Of a DNA stretch of 64,000 bases, positions 9,220-21,917 are shown piece by piece. Position numbers and translations under genes: made by a program. The notes below the pieces were generated by a model. It ran no database searches, had not been told where the DNA came from, and saw nothing but the letters and a program-made list of their open reading frames with translations. Origin of the DNA: Sphingomonadales bacterium (GTDB taxonomy: Bacteria > Pseudomonadota > Alphaproteobacteria > Sphingomonadales > Sphingomonadaceae). The stretch's first letter is position 1. Each line of letters begins with the position of its first letter. The stretch covers positions 372,001 to 436,000 of the forward strand of contig JAGWMZ010000001.1 of assembly GCA_028871475.1 (NCBI GenBank). The letters run 5' to 3'.

Positions 9220-9587
9220 TACAGCACCTCCGGAGCCAGCGAGATGATCTTCATGTAGCCACGCGCACGCAGTTCGCGCACCACGGGGCCAAAGATACGC
9301 GTGCCGATGGGCTCAGCGTTCTTGTTGATCAGCACGGCTGCATTGCCGTCGAAGCGGATGACCGAGCCATCCGGACGGCGGACGTCCTTGCGGGTACGCA
9401 CGATCACCGCACGGTGAACGTCACCCTTCTTGACCTTGGCGCGCGGCTGGGCTTCCTTGATCGACACCACGATGATGTCGCCAACGCCAGCGGTACGACG
9501 CTTCGATCCGCCCAGCACCTTAATGCACTGGACACGCTTGGCGCCGCTGTTGTCAGCAACGTCAAGCTGGGATTGCATCTGGATCAT
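9219..9587 (-). CDS. rplN: 50S ribosomal protein L14
   Basis: 122 residues, [20 protein letters not shown], the typical L14 start. Forms an intersubunit bridge and is the target of silencing factor RsfS. A 109-base spacer with a perfect 7-bp hairpin (9612-9630) separates it from rpsQ, longer than at most junctions here. Confidence 0.97.
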   Translation of the reverse strand: MIQMQSQLDVADNSGAKRVQCIKVLGGSKRRTAGVGDIIVVSIKEAQPRAKVKKGDVHRAVIVRTRKDVRRPDGSVIRFDGNAAVLINKNAEPIGTRIFGPVVRELRARGYMKIISLAPEVL

Positions 9588-9696
9588 GGATCCGGTTCCT
9601 TACGTTAGGCTTGCCGGAACCAGTCCGGCAGTTCCAAAAAACGAGCCGGCGCCCTAGCCGCAAAACGGCCAGAGCACCAGCGATTTTTTAAGGCGC

Positions 9697-9966
9697 TTAA
9701 ACGTCGGCTTCAACAGCCGCCGTCTTGCCAGCCTGAACCCGGTCGATCACCTTCCAGGTCTTCAGCTTCGAGATCGGCGCCGTCTCCTCGATACGGACGA
9801 TTTCGCCAATCTTCACAGCGTTGGTTTCGTCGTGAGCGTGATACTTCTTCGAGCGACGGATGATCTTCCCGTACATGGGATGCTTCACCTTACGCTCGAC
9901 CTTCACGACCACGGTCTTGTCGGTCTTGTCGGAAACAACCGTCCCGATCAGAATACGCTTGGGCAT
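9697..9966 (-). CDS. rpsQ: 30S ribosomal protein S17
   Basis: 89 residues from [20 protein letters not shown], an OB-fold 16S rRNA binder. The ATG at 9966 is fixed by the conserved MPKRIL start; a longer in-frame extension reaches into rpmC and is not used. The C-terminal tail is Ala/Val rich as in other alphaproteobacteria. Confidence 0.97.
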   Translation of the reverse strand: MPKRILIGTVVSDKTDKTVVVKVERKVKHPMYGKIIRRSKKYHAHDETNAVKIGEIVRIEETAPISKLKTWKVIDRVQAGKTAAVEADV

Positions 9967-9976
9967 GGTTGTCTCC

Positions 9977-10180
9977 TTACGCCTTGTCGGCCGCGGAACG
10001 CTCGGTCTGGAGCGTCTTGATGCGGGCGATGTCACGGCGCACTTCCTTGATGCGGGCCGGACGTTCCAGCTGGTTCGTGGCGGCCTGGAAGCGCAGGTTG
10101 AAGGCCTCGCGCTTCAGGTTGCCCAGATCCTCGCTCAGCTGGTCGTCGCTCTTGGCGCGCAGATCAGTGACCTTGGTCAT
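9977..10180 (-). CDS. rpmC: 50S ribosomal protein L29
   Basis: 67 residues, [20 protein letters not shown], a helical protein at the tunnel exit that forms part of the docking site for SRP and trigger factor. Overlaps the rplP stop by one base. Confidence 0.96.
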   Translation of the reverse strand: MTKVTDLRAKSDDQLSEDLGNLKREAFNLRFQAATNQLERPARIKEVRRDIARIKTLQTERSAADKA

Positions 10181-10614
10181 TATTCGCCTCCCAGATGCGA
10201 GGTGTCGCCAAGCTTGGCAACGACCTTGGTCTTGATCGGCAGCTTCATTGCGGCGCGCTCGAAAGCCTCCGCAGCCAGCTTGCCTTCAACACCATCGACT
10301 TCGAACAGGATGCGGCCCGGCTTCACGCGAGCAGCCCAGTATTCGATCGAACCCTTGCCCTTGCCCTGACGGACTTCGGCAGGCTTCTTCGACACCGGCA
10401 CGTCGGGGAACACGCGGATCCACAGACGGCCCTGACGACGCAGGTGGCGGGTGATGGCGCGGCGTGCGGCCTCGATCTGACGAGCGGTGATGCGCTCCGG
10501 TTCCAGGGCCTTCAGGCCATAGGAACCAAAGTTCAGATCGGTGCCACCCTTGGCGTCACCCTTGATCCGGCCCTTGAAGGCCTTGCGGAACTTGGTCTTT
10601 TTCGGTTGCAACAT
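10180..10614 (-). CDS. rplP: 50S ribosomal protein L16
   Basis: 144 residues, [20 protein letters not shown], with [20 protein letters not shown] and [16 protein letters not shown], the L16 rRNA-contact loop near the A-site tRNA elbow. Normal length and position. Confidence 0.97.
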   Translation of the reverse strand: MLQPKKTKFRKAFKGRIKGDAKGGTDLNFGSYGLKALEPERITARQIEAARRAITRHLRRQGRLWIRVFPDVPVSKKPAEVRQGKGKGSIEYWAARVKPGRILFEVDGVEGKLAAEAFERAAMKLPIKTKVVAKLGDTSHLGGE

Positions 10615-10633
10615 GATAGATTACCTCAAGCCC

Positions 10634-11329
10634 TCAGCGCGCGGGACGCACGCCGGAGGTCTGAGCCTCCATGTTGAGACGATCCTGCGCCATCGGGTCG
10701 TGACCAAGGATTTCACCCTTGAAGATCCAGACCTTGATGCCGATGATGCCATAGGCGGTCAGCGCCTCGGCGTCGGCATAGTCGATGTTGGCGCGCAGGG
10801 TGTGCAGCGGCACGCGACCTTCACGATACCACTCGATGCGAGCGATTTCAGCGCCGCCCAGACGGCCCGAGCAGGTGATCTTGATGCCTTCGGCACCCAG
10901 ACGCAGCGCGGACTGCACGGCACGCTTCATCGCGCGGCGGAAGGCGATACGGCGGATCAGCTGATCGGCCACGCCCTGCGCGACGAGCTTGGAATCGACT
11001 TCCGGCTTGCGGATTTCGACAATGTTCAGCTTGACGTCGCTGCTGGTCATCTTGGCCAGCTGCGAACGCAGCTTCTCGATGTCGGCGCCCTTCTTGCCGA
11101 TGATGACGCCCGGACGGGCGGCATAGATCGACACGCGGCACAGCTTGGCGGGACGCTCGATCACCACCTTGGAGATCGCGGCCTGGGGCAGCGTCTTCAT
11201 GATGAACTTGCGGATCTTGAGGTCTTCCTCAAGAAGCTTGCCGTAGCTGCGACCTTCCGCATACCAGCGGCTGTCCCAGGTGCGGTTGATCTGCAGACGC
11301 AGACCGATCGGGTTTGTTTTATGACCCAT
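10634..11329 (-). CDS. rpsC: 30S ribosomal protein S3
   Basis: 231 residues, [20 protein letters not shown]. Contains a type-II KH domain ([20 protein letters not shown]) and the C-terminal S3 domain ([20 protein letters not shown]). Lines the mRNA entry channel. Four bases downstream of rplV. Confidence 0.97.
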   Translation of the reverse strand: MGHKTNPIGLRLQINRTWDSRWYAEGRSYGKLLEEDLKIRKFIMKTLPQAAISKVVIERPAKLCRVSIYAARPGVIIGKKGADIEKLRSQLAKMTSSDVKLNIVEIRKPEVDSKLVAQGVADQLIRRIAFRRAMKRAVQSALRLGAEGIKITCSGRLGGAEIARIEWYREGRVPLHTLRANIDYADAEALTAYGIIGIKVWIFKGEILGHDPMAQDRLNMEAQTSGVRPAR

Positions 11330-11332
11330 GGA

Positions 11333-11713
11333 TCAGGCCTCCTGCTGAACTTCGCGCACAACGATGCGCAGACGGCTGAAGGGCTTCAGAATCCGGGTCG
11401 ACTTGCCGCGACCGCGGGTGTGGAACCGCTTCATCGTGATCGACTTGCCGACCGACGCCTCGACGACGACAAGGCTGTCGACGTCCAGGTTGTGGTTGTT
11501 CTCGGCATTGGCGATGGCCGAGGCCAGCACCTTCTTCGCATCGACAGCCATGGCCTTCTTCGAGAAGGTCAGGATGTTGAGCGCGTCTTCAGCCTTCTGG
11601 TTGCGGATCAGCGCCGCCACCAGATTCAGCTTCTGGGCCGAACCGCGGATCTGCGTGCCGACCGACAGGGCCTCGTTGTCGCCAACGCGACGGGGAGCTT
11701 TAGGCTTGCTCAT
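11333..11713 (-). CDS. rplV: 50S ribosomal protein L22
   Basis: 126 residues, [20 protein letters not shown], with a beta-hairpin region ending in the conserved [20 protein letters not shown] that lines the nascent-peptide tunnel and bears on macrolide binding. Overlaps rpsS by one base. Confidence 0.97.
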   Translation of the reverse strand: MSKPKAPRRVGDNEALSVGTQIRGSAQKLNLVAALIRNQKAEDALNILTFSKKAMAVDAKKVLASAIANAENNHNLDVDSLVVVEASVGKSITMKRFHTRGRGKSTRILKPFSRLRIVVREVQQEA

Positions 11714-11991
11714 CAGCGCTTGCCCTTCTTGTCAGCGGCGTGACCCGGGAACGTGCGCGTCGGCGCAAATTCACCAAGCTTGTGGCCGACCATGTCCTCG
11801 TTGACGGACACGGGGATGAACTTGTGCCCGTTGTAGACGTTGAACGTCAGACCAACGAACTGCGGCAGGATCGTCGAACGGCGCGACCAGGTCTTCACCG
11901 GGGCAGCGCGCGAGCCAGCATCCTGCGCGGCTTCCGCCTTCTTCAGCAGGTGCAGGTCGACGAAAGGACCTTTCCAAACGGAACGAGCCAT
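11713..11991 (-). CDS. rpsS: 30S ribosomal protein S19
   Basis: 92 residues, [20 protein letters not shown], with [20 protein letters not shown] and [14 protein letters not shown]. Small-subunit head protein bound to S13. Normal length. Confidence 0.97.
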   Translation of the reverse strand: MARSVWKGPFVDLHLLKKAEAAQDAGSRAAPVKTWSRRSTILPQFVGLTFNVYNGHKFIPVSVNEDMVGHKLGEFAPTRTFPGHAADKKGKR

Positions 11992-11997
11992 TGTCGA

Positions 11998-12834
11998 TTA
12001 CCTCTTCTTCTTGGCGTGGCGCGAACGGATGATCATGCCATCAGTGCGCTTGTTGTGACGCGTGCGGGCGCCCTTGGTCGGCTTGCCCCAAGGCGTAACC
12101 GGGTGGCGACCACCCGAGGTACGGCCCTCACCACCACCATGGGGGTGGTCGACGGGGTTCTTGGCCACACCGCGGGTCAGCGGGCGGATGCCCAGCCAGC
12201 GGTTGCGACCGGCCTTCGCCAGGTGCGTGTTGGCGTTGTCGGGGTTCGACACGGCGCCAACGGTGCCCATGCAATCGCCACGCAGGTAGCGCTGCTCGCC
12301 CGAGTTCAGGCGCACGATCACCATGCCACGGTCACGACCCACGACCTGCACATAAGTGCCGGCCGAACGGGCGATCTGACCGCCCTTGCCCGGCTTCATC
12401 TCCACGTTGTGGATGATGGTGCCAACGGGCATCTGCGAAAGAAGCATGGCATTGCCCGGCTTCACGTCGGTCTTTTCGCCGGCGACGATCACGTCACCCA
12501 CAGCCAGACGCTGAGGCGCCAGAATGTAGGTCTGCTCACCGTCCTCGTACTTCACCAGGGCGATGAAGGCCGTGCGGTTGGGATCGTATTCCAGACGCTC
12601 AACAGTCGCGGGCATGTCCCACTTGCGACGCTTGAAGTCGATGAAACGATACTTCTGCTTGTGACCGCCCGCGATGCCGCGCGACGTCACATGGCCCTTG
12701 TTGTTGCGGCCACCAGTCTTGTTCTTACCTTCGGTAAGCGCCTTGACCGGCTTGCCCTTCCACAAAGACGACTTGTCGACCAGAACGAGGCCACGGCGGG
12801 CCGGGCTGGTCGGGTTATAGCTCTTGAGTGCCAT
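11998..12834 (-). CDS. rplB: 50S ribosomal protein L2
   Basis: 278 residues, [20 protein letters not shown], a large-subunit core protein needed for subunit joining and peptidyl transfer. The conserved [20 protein letters not shown] contains the histidine close to the peptidyl transferase centre. Normal length. Confidence 0.98.
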   Translation of the reverse strand: MALKSYNPTSPARRGLVLVDKSSLWKGKPVKALTEGKNKTGGRNNKGHVTSRGIAGGHKQKYRFIDFKRRKWDMPATVERLEYDPNRTAFIALVKYEDGEQTYILAPQRLAVGDVIVAGEKTDVKPGNAMLLSQMPVGTIIHNVEMKPGKGGQIARSAGTYVQVVGRDRGMVIVRLNSGEQRYLRGDCMGTVGAVSNPDNANTHLAKAGRNRWLGIRPLTRGVAKNPVDHPHGGGEGRTSGGRHPVTPWGKPTKGARTRHNKRTDGMIIRSRHAKKKR

Positions 12835-12844
12835 GTGCCGCCCC

Positions 12845-13150
12845 TCAGATCCCGCTGGTGACGTCGATCGACTGGCCAGGAGCCAGCGTCACGACCGCCT
12901 TCTTGACGTCGCTGCGCTTGTAGGGCTTGCCCTTCCAGCGCTTGGTCTTGCCCTTCTGGGTCAGCGTGTTCACGCCCACGACCTTGACGTCGAAGAGCGC
13001 TTCCACAGCAGCCTTGATCTCGGGCTTGGTCGCCTTGTCGGCCACCTTGAACACCACGGCATTGTGCTCGGAGAGCAGCGTGGTCTTCTCGGTGATGTGG
13101 GGCGCCACGATCACGTCGTAATGACGCGTGTCGATGCTGTCCTTAGCCAT
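12845..13150 (-). CDS. rplW: 50S ribosomal protein L23
   Basis: 101 residues, [20 protein letters not shown], with [17 protein letters not shown]. Lies at the tunnel exit and anchors trigger factor and SRP. Starts inside the last 8 bases of rplD. Confidence 0.97.
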   Translation of the reverse strand: MAKDSIDTRHYDVIVAPHITEKTTLLSEHNAVVFKVADKATKPEIKAAVEALFDVKVVGVNTLTQKGKTKRWKGKPYKRSDVKKAVVTLAPGQSIDVTSGI

Positions 13151-13769
13151 TGAAACGGGCCTCCAGCTTTTCGACAGCGGCGCGGGTCAGCACCAGCGTG
13201 TCATGCTTCAGGATGTCGTAAACGTTGGCGCCCACGGCGGGGAGCACGTTCACGCCGACGATGTTGCCGGCAGCCTGGGCGAAACCGGCGTTGACGGTCT
13301 CACCGTCGATCACCAGCACCTTGCCGGCAATGCCAGCCTGGGCGAAGGTGGCGGCCAGTGCCTTGGTCTTGGCTTCGGCCAGTTCCAGGCTGTCGACCAC
13401 GATCAGGCCATTGTCGACCTTCGAGGACAGGGCGAGCTTGAGGCCAAGCGCGCGGATCTTCTTGTTCAGCGAAATGTTGAACTCGCGAACGCGCGGACCC
13501 ATCGCCTTGCCACCACCGATGAAGATGGGAGCCTTGCGATCGCCGTGACGGGCGGTGCCGCCCCCCTTCTGGCGGCCGAACTTCTTGCCGGTGCGGGCAA
13601 CGTCCGAACGCTCACGGGCGCCACGGGCGGTGCCGCGACGGTTTTCGAGCTGCCAGGTGACAACGCGGTGCAGGATGTCGGCGCGCGGTTCGAGACCGAA
13701 CACGGCATCGTTGAGTTCGATTTCGCCAGCAGCGGCCGAACCGTCGAGATTCTTGATCTGGACCTTCAT
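13143..13769 (-). CDS. rplD: 50S ribosomal protein L4
   Basis: 208 residues, [20 protein letters not shown], with the extended tunnel loop ([20 protein letters not shown]). In gammaproteobacteria L4 also regulates the S10 operon by attenuation; whether it does here is unknown, but hairpins upstream of rpsJ and rplC make the question reasonable. Three bases after rplC. Confidence 0.97.
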   Translation of the reverse strand: MKVQIKNLDGSAAAGEIELNDAVFGLEPRADILHRVVTWQLENRRGTARGARERSDVARTGKKFGRQKGGGTARHGDRKAPIFIGGGKAMGPRVREFNISLNKKIRALGLKLALSSKVDNGLIVVDSLELAEAKTKALAATFAQAGIAGKVLVIDGETVNAGFAQAAGNIVGVNVLPAVGANVYDILKHDTLVLTRAAVEKLEARFNG

Positions 13770-13772
13770 GGC

Positions 13773-14495
13773 TTAGCCCTCCTGACCAGCTTCGGCTTCA
13801 ACAGCCGGGGCCGCATCATTGGCGGACTTGATGCCGGCCGGATACGGAGCTTCTGCGTGACGAGCAACCTTGACGGCGTCGCGGACGAGCAGCCAGCCGT
13901 TCTTCGCACCAGGCACCGAGCCCTTGACGAAGATCAGGCCGCGCGCATCATCGGTGCGAACGACTTCGAGGTTCTGCTGGGTGCGCTGACGGTCACCCAT
14001 GTGGCCGGCCATCTTCTTGTTCTTGAAGACCTTGCCGGGGTCCTGACGGTTACCCGTCGAACCATGCGCACGGTGAGAGATGGACACGCCGTGGGTGGCG
14101 CGCATACCGCCGAAGCCCCAACGCTTCATGGCGCCGGCGAAGCCCTTGCCCTGCGTGTGGCCGGTGATGTCAACCAGCTGGCCATCGACGAAGTGCGAAG
14201 CAGCGATCGTTGCACCCACATCGAGCAGGGCATCGTCGGCGACGCGGAATTCGGCGACTTCCATCTTCAGCGGAACTTCAGCCTTGGCGAAGTGCTCACG
14301 CTGCGGCTTGTTGACATTCTTCTGCTTGGCAGCGCCCGCACCCAGCTGCACGGCGACATAACCGTCGCGTTCAGCGGTGCGAACCGAAACCACCTGGCAT
14401 TCTTCCAGCGACAGAACCGTCACGGGAACGTGACGACCATCGTCCTGGAAAAGGCGGGTCATCCCCACCTTCTTAGCGATCACGCCGGTGCGCAT
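13773..14495 (-). CDS. rplC: 50S ribosomal protein L3
   Basis: 240 residues, [20 protein letters not shown], slightly longer than E. coli L3 (209) because of a C-terminal Ala/Glu-rich tail common in alphaproteobacteria. The central loop ([20 protein letters not shown]) reaches towards the peptidyl transferase centre and carries the glutamine-methylation region near QDPGKVF. Preceded by an unusually long 253-base leader. Confidence 0.97.
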   Translation of the reverse strand: MRTGVIAKKVGMTRLFQDDGRHVPVTVLSLEECQVVSVRTAERDGYVAVQLGAGAAKQKNVNKPQREHFAKAEVPLKMEVAEFRVADDALLDVGATIAASHFVDGQLVDITGHTQGKGFAGAMKRWGFGGMRATHGVSISHRAHGSTGNRQDPGKVFKNKKMAGHMGDRQRTQQNLEVVRTDDARGLIFVKGSVPGAKNGWLLVRDAVKVARHAEAPYPAGIKSANDAAPAVEAEAGQEG

Positions 14496-14748
14496 GATCC
14501 GTACTCCTTACAGAGGCCTGAAAGGGCCCATCCCCCTCAGGCGTGCTCAGCCCAAACTATGAAACGAGCCCCGTCCGGGCTGAATGTTACCGTTTGACAG
14601 GTAACGAGACGGGGGACGCTTGCCCGGTCGACCCGAAGGCGAAGGACCGGAGGTATCCCATATGTCCTGGCGCTTTATCGCCGGTGCGATTCACTGGAAA
14701 ACGACGAATCACACAACAGAGAGCGGGCCCCTAGCAGAGCCCGCCGCA
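14496..14748 (-). other. Long structured leader between rpsJ and rplC
   Basis: A 253-base spacer, large for this operon. On the minus strand it can form at least three hairpins: GTTACC/GGTAAC (8-base loop), AGCCC/GGGCT (5-base loop) and GCCTGA/TCAGGC just before rplC. None has a U-run. It could be a regulatory leader or processing region; no gene was found in it on either strand. Confidence 0.45.
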
Positions 14749-15060
14749 TTACGCCAGCTTGATTTCGACGTTCACGCCAGCAGCCAGGTCAAGCTTCATC
14801 AGAGCATCGACAGTGGCGGCGTTGGGCTGCACGATATCCAGGAGGCGCTTGTAGGTGCGCACCTCAAACTGCTCGCGCGACTTTTTGTCAACGTGAGGCC
14901 CACGGTTGACCGTGAACTTCTCGATGCGGGTCGGCAGAGGAATGGGGCCGCGGATGAGGGCACCGGTGCGACGGGCGGTGTCGGCGATCTCGCCGGTGGC
15001 CTGGTCAAGCACGCGGTGGTCGAATGCCTTCAGGCGAATGCGGATGTTCTGAGCTTCCAT
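14749..15060 (-). CDS. rpsJ: 30S ribosomal protein S10
   Basis: 103 residues, [20 protein letters not shown], a small-subunit head protein that also binds NusB in antitermination. First gene of the S10 operon. Only 24 bases separate its start from the U-run of a terminator-like hairpin, so its transcript probably starts upstream of that hairpin. Confidence 0.97.
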   Translation of the reverse strand: MEAQNIRIRLKAFDHRVLDQATGEIADTARRTGALIRGPIPLPTRIEKFTVNRGPHVDKKSREQFEVRTYKRLLDIVQPNAATVDALMKLDLAAGVNVEIKLA

Positions 15061-15084
15061 GTCCTGCTACCGATGAGAAAGAGC

Positions 15085-15130
15085 AAAAAAATCAGACCCC
15101 CGGCTATGCTTCCCTTTTGGGGAGCCGGGG
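15085..15130 (-). terminator. Second of two tandem terminators after tuf, adjacent to rpsJ
   Basis: On the minus strand AGCCGGGG pairs with CCCCGGCT across a 17-base loop that holds its own small GGGG/CCCT stem (8-bp outer stem), then TGA and seven Us. Ends 24 bases before the rpsJ ATG. It may finish tuf termination or act as an attenuator for the S10 operon. Confidence 0.7.
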
Positions 15131-15137
15131 ACCCGAG

Positions 15138-15179
15138 AAAAAACCGACAGCCCGGGAGGAGCGAATCACCCCCGGGCTG
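15138..15179 (-). terminator. First of two tandem terminators after tuf
   Basis: On the minus strand CAGCCCGGG pairs with CCCGGGCTG (9-bp perfect core), followed by TCGG and six Us, 11 bases past the tuf stop. A strong intrinsic terminator for the rpsL-rpsG-fusA-tuf operon. Confidence 0.85.
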
Positions 15180-15190
15180 CGCGGCCTATA

Positions 15191-16381
<1,191 letters not shown>

Positions 16382-16441
16382 GTTTCAAACCTTCTTTTCG
16401 TTCGAATGTGAATTTTCAACGGGACGGCACCTGCCAGACTC

Positions 16442-16489
16442 GCGCCTGAAAATCAGGCGCCGCCCCTAGCCTGATCTGAACGATCAGGC
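16442..16489 (-). other. Two perfect hairpins in the fusA-tuf spacer
   Basis: GCGCCTG / CAGGCGC (16442-16460) and GCCTGATC / GATCAGGC (16469-16489) have 5-base loops and are perfect stems. Neither has a U-run. They share the core CCTGA, which also occurs at the end of fusA. Likely mRNA processing or stability elements that let tuf be expressed above fusA. Confidence 0.5.
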
Positions 16490-16574
16490 AAGCGTGTCGT
16501 TATGTCTGATCTGCCGGGGTCGATTTCAAGGGGAGGCAAAGCGCCCTCACCTCTCTGACCGGCCCCGAAACGGA

Positions 16575-18647
<2,073 letters not shown>

Positions 18648-18755
18648 GTGAGCTTCCTTGGGGTTCGGGTTCGGGCCAATGCGGCCCTTGCCCTTAGGTT
18701 CAGTACTGTGACAACCTTGTGACGGGCCCGCAAAACAGGCCCGCCCCAAAGAAGA

Positions 18756-19226
18756 TTACCAGCGGTAGTGGCTGAACGCGCGGTTGGCGTCGGCCATACG
18801 GTGGGTGTCTTCGCGCTTCTTGACGGCGTTGCCACGGTTGTTGGCAGCATCCAGCAGCTCGGCCGACAGGCGGGCCGACATCGTCGTCTCGCTGCGGTTA
18901 CGGGCGGCCGTGATCAGCCAACGGATGGCCAGCGCCTGGGCGCGCTCGGGGCGCACTTCGACGGGGACCTGATAGGTTGCGCCACCGACGCGGCGGCTGC
19001 GCACTTCGATCTGCGGCTTCACATTGTTCAGCGCATCGTGGAACAGCTGAACGGGGTCAGCCTTCGCACGGGTCTGCATGGTGTCGAGCGCGCCATAGAC
19101 GATGCTTTCAGCGACGGACTTCTTGCCGTCCAGCATCAGGTTGTTCATGAACTTCGAGAGAACCTGATCACCAAACTTGGGATCGGGCAGGATTTCCCGC
19201 TTCTCGGGACGACGACGACGTGACAT
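18756..19226 (-). CDS. rpsG: 30S ribosomal protein S7
   Basis: 156 residues, [20 protein letters not shown], with the 16S head-binding segment [20 protein letters not shown] and the C-terminal [15 protein letters not shown]. In E. coli S7 represses its own operon translationally. Normal length. Confidence 0.97.
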   Translation of the reverse strand: MSRRRRPEKREILPDPKFGDQVLSKFMNNLMLDGKKSVAESIVYGALDTMQTRAKADPVQLFHDALNNVKPQIEVRSRRVGGATYQVPVEVRPERAQALAIRWLITAARNRSETTMSARLSAELLDAANNRGNAVKKREDTHRMADANRAFSHYRW

Positions 19227-19277
19227 CGCTTGAATTCCTTAAAACTGTAAGACCAACGGTAAAGAGGCCGGTTGGCC

Positions 19278-19649
19278 TTACTTCGGACGCTTCGCGCCGT
19301 ACTTCGAGCGGCTCTGCTTGCGGTTCTTGACGCCCTGGGTATCCAGCACGCCGCGCAGCACGTGGTAACGCACGCCGGGAAGGTCGCGCACACGGCCACC
19401 ACGGATCAGAACAACCGAGTGCTCCTGAAGGTTGTGGCCTTCACCCGGAATGTAGCTGATGACTTCGCGGCTGTTGGTCAGACGGATCTTGGCGACCTTG
19501 CGGAGAGCCGAGTTCGGCTTCTTCGGGGTGGTCGTGTAAACGCGGGTGCAGACGCCGCGCTTCTGGGGGTTCTGCTCCATGGCAGGAACCTTGCTCTTGG
19601 CCTTCTGAGGCTCGCGACCCTTGCGGATCAGCTGGTTGATTGTAGGCAT
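19278..19649 (-). CDS. rpsL: 30S ribosomal protein S12 (Arg88 variant)
   Basis: 123 residues, [20 protein letters not shown]. Part of the decoding centre. The [14 protein letters not shown] motif with K43 is intact. At position 88, where most bacteria have Lys ([13 protein letters not shown]), this protein has Arg ([13 protein letters not shown]; codon CGC). Lys-to-Arg here is a classic streptomycin-resistance change in Mycobacterium tuberculosis and E. coli. First gene of the str operon. Confidence 0.98.
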   Translation of the reverse strand: MPTINQLIRKGREPQKAKSKVPAMEQNPQKRGVCTRVYTTTPKKPNSALRKVAKIRLTNSREVISYIPGEGHNLQEHSVVLIRGGRVRDLPGVRYHVLRGVLDTQGVKNRKQSRSKYGAKRPK

Positions 19650-19989
19650 GAATTAACTTCACCTTGTTGGATGGCCCCTTGGGCACAGGTGAAGATTTCA
19701 TCGCAAAGCGAATCGCGCGGAGAGAAATGCTCCCTCCGGACGGCTGGCAATACGAACCGAAACGCTCCACCCGATGCCTGTTCGGAACCGGGTTACTTTG
19801 ACGGATAATAGCAGCGACTTCAGCGTGTTAGGCCCGAAATCGCAGACTACGCACCGGCAATGTTCAGCTCATGGCCGGGGCGGCGGCCCAAGGGCTGCCT
19901 GCCGGCGATTGGCGCGCCTTAGGCCTCTTTCCTCCGCCGGTCAAGCACAGCCCCTTCCCCTGTGACCGGGCCGGCTCTATAGAGCGCCC
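19650..19989 (-). other. Promoter region of the str operon
   Basis: About 340 bases between the divergent rpsL and the DUF4169 gene, without a credible ORF. It must carry the rpsL promoter. On the minus strand TATTAT (complement of 19805-19810) could be a -10 element, but no good -35 lies at standard spacing, so this is only a pointer. The leader before rpsL would then be about 150 bases. Confidence 0.35.
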
Positions 19990-20172
19990 ATGGCCGAGAT
20001 CATCAACCTGCGCCTGGCCCGCAAGGCCGCCGCCCGCCAGCAGGCCGCGCAAGACGCCGCCGCCAACCGCGCCAAATTCGGCGCCACCCGCGCCCAGCGC
20101 GAAAAGCAGGCGCAAGAGCAGGCCCGCCTCACCCGCACCGTCGATGGTGCCCGGCTGGAACGCGAGGACTGA
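19990..20172 (+). CDS. DUF4169 family protein
   Basis: 60 residues, MAEIINLRLARKAAARQQAA, highly charged and helical, rich in Ala, Arg, Lys and Gln, with NRAKFGATRAQREK typical of the DUF4169 family of alphaproteobacteria. Function unknown; probably cytoplasmic. Its stop overlaps the start of the next gene (TGATG), so the two are translationally coupled. Confidence 0.8.
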   Translation: MAEIINLRLARKAAARQQAAQDAAANRAKFGATRAQREKQAQEQARLTRTVDGARLERED

Positions 20173-20387
20173 TGCGCAGCACCTTCGACAGTGCCACGGT
20201 GCGCCTCTATCATCTCGATGGCGAGATGGAAGGCGGCAGCGCCAGCACGCTGTTCTATGGCCCGCTGGCCAAAGCCCTGGATCTGGCCGCGCAGCAGAGC
20301 GAGGCGGTGCAGGAAGGCCTGTTCATCGCCACCGACAATGATGTGGTCGCCTATCTGGACCTGGTCGAGGACGAGCGGGGCGACTGA
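20172..20387 (+). CDS. Small conserved protein of unknown function
   Basis: 71 residues, acidic, MRSTFDSATVRLYHLDGEME then a stretch with FYGPLAKALDLAAQQSEAVQ and LFIATDNDVVAYLDLVED. No signal peptide or membrane segment. Coupled to the DUF4169 gene upstream. I do not recognise a named family; the clean overlap and codon use support a real gene. Confidence 0.7.
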   Translation: MRSTFDSATVRLYHLDGEMEGGSASTLFYGPLAKALDLAAQQSEAVQEGLFIATDNDVVAYLDLVEDERGD

Positions 20388-20407
20388 CAGGTCGGGAAAG
20401 ACCTGCC

Positions 20408-21862
20408 CTAGCCCTCCGCCAACCCCAATGGCGTTGCCGCGCGGTTGGTATCATCGGGCATGATGTCCCGCCCGATCGGCGGCAGGGCCCGCGCGATGCA
20501 ATCGGGCCTGTGACACAGGCGGCAGGTGATGCCGATGGGCGTGGCCGGCACGGCGCGCGGGTTGATCCCCTGCGCATAGGCCAGACGCGGCGCATGTTCA
20601 GCGGCACAAGCCAGCGCCACGGAACGGATCGCCCTTGGCCGATTGAAACCGCCCCCACCCGCTTCCACCGTGCGCGCGATGGAGAAGAACCTTTGGCCAT
20701 CGGGCAATTCGAGCCACTGCGTCACGATCTGCAAGGGCGTGGCAAAAACCTGATGCACGCTCCACAAAGGGCAGCCACCACCATGAGCGGCAAAGGGAAA
20801 GCCCGCGCCATCTAGCCGCTTGGACACATTGCCCGCCGCATCGACGCGGATGAAGAAGAAGGGCACATGATTGCCCCCCGGTTTCCCCAGCGTGGTGAAA
20901 CGATGCGCCGTCTGTTCAAAACTGGTGCCGAAGGTGCGCGCCACCGCCTCGATGTCATAGGCCCGTTCCTCCACCGCGCGGGCAAAGCGGTCATAGGGCA
21001 TCAGGATCGCACCTGCCGTGTAACCGGCCAGCGCACGCTTCACCAGATGGGTCGCCGTCGGGGTGGCAAGGTGAGCGTCGCGCGCCATGGCAGTGATCTC
21101 GGCGCGGCATTCATGCCAGACGATCTGCAATGCCACCTGAAACGCGCGTGTGGCCGGGTAAAGGCTCTCATCCAGCAGCAGTTGCTGGTTGTGCCGGTCA
21201 AACCGGCGGATCGAACCCATCATCACATAGGGCGGCAGATAGCGCGTGCGAATGCCATGGGCCCGCGCCAGCCAGGCCGCGCCATCCCCTTCACGCGCAA
21301 TGGCCGTGGCCAGAGTTTCGGCGCGCGCCTCCAGCGCAGGAAAATGGTTGCGGTGAGAGGCCAGAAAGCGCCGCGCTTCCGACACGGCATCGGGCCCTGT
21401 GGTGAGATCCGCCCCTTGATCGGCCTGACGATCGGCCAGCGCCGCCTGCTCACGCGTATAGGCACCATAGAGGCGCAACAAGGCTTCCGACACGCCCGGA
21501 AAGGAGGTCGCCAGATCGGCCACTTCGAGCGCGGGCAGGTCGATCCCGGCAAAGATCGGATCGCGCAGGGTCTCGGTCAGGCGGCGGTTGTAATCGGCCC
21601 CGTCATCAGCGGCCAGTTCGGTGATGTCGAGCTGATAGGTGCGCGCCAGGCGCAGCAGCAGATCCGCCGTCACCGGCCGCTGATTGCGCTCGATCAGCGC
21701 GACATAGGAGGGCGAAATCTCCAGATCCGTGGCCATCGCCTGCTGGGTCAGCCCCAGCTCGCGGCGCAGACGCTTGATACGCGGGCCCATATACAGCGGT
21801 CTTGCCGACCGCCCGCCCGGCGTGGGCTGATTGGGCAGGCGCGTGGTGGTGCTCGGTTTCAT
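20408..21862 (-). CDS. XRE-family regulator of the ScfR/IrrE type
   Basis: 484 residues from the ATG at 21862 (MKPSTTTRLPNQ); a second ATG 24 codons on, just before PRIKRLRRELGLTQ, is also possible. An XRE helix-turn-helix (about 26-85; SPSYVALIERNQRP) is followed by an IrrE-like peptidase-fold region with a degenerate HE motif (IVWHECRAEI) and a C-terminal DUF2083 domain containing CRLCHRPDCIARA. This layout matches short-chain-fatty-acyl-CoA-responsive regulators such as ScfR/RamB, which control acetate, propionate or glyoxylate genes. No such targets are adjacent, so the effector is uncertain. Confidence 0.8.
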   Translation of the reverse strand: MKPSTTTRLPNQPTPGGRSARPLYMGPRIKRLRRELGLTQQAMATDLEISPSYVALIERNQRPVTADLLLRLARTYQLDITELAADDGADYNRRLTETLRDPIFAGIDLPALEVADLATSFPGVSEALLRLYGAYTREQAALADRQADQGADLTTGPDAVSEARRFLASHRNHFPALEARAETLATAIAREGDGAAWLARAHGIRTRYLPPYVMMGSIRRFDRHNQQLLLDESLYPATRAFQVALQIVWHECRAEITAMARDAHLATPTATHLVKRALAGYTAGAILMPYDRFARAVEERAYDIEAVARTFGTSFEQTAHRFTTLGKPGGNHVPFFFIRVDAAGNVSKRLDGAGFPFAAHGGGCPLWSVHQVFATPLQIVTQWLELPDGQRFFSIARTVEAGGGGFNRPRAIRSVALACAAEHAPRLAYAQGINPRAVPATPIGITCRLCHRPDCIARALPPIGRDIMPDDTNRAATPLGLAEG

Positions 21863-21917
21863 CACTGTCTTATGGAAGGGATTCGGGGTTTCAGGAAGAG
21901 AGGAAAAGGTGTGAGGG

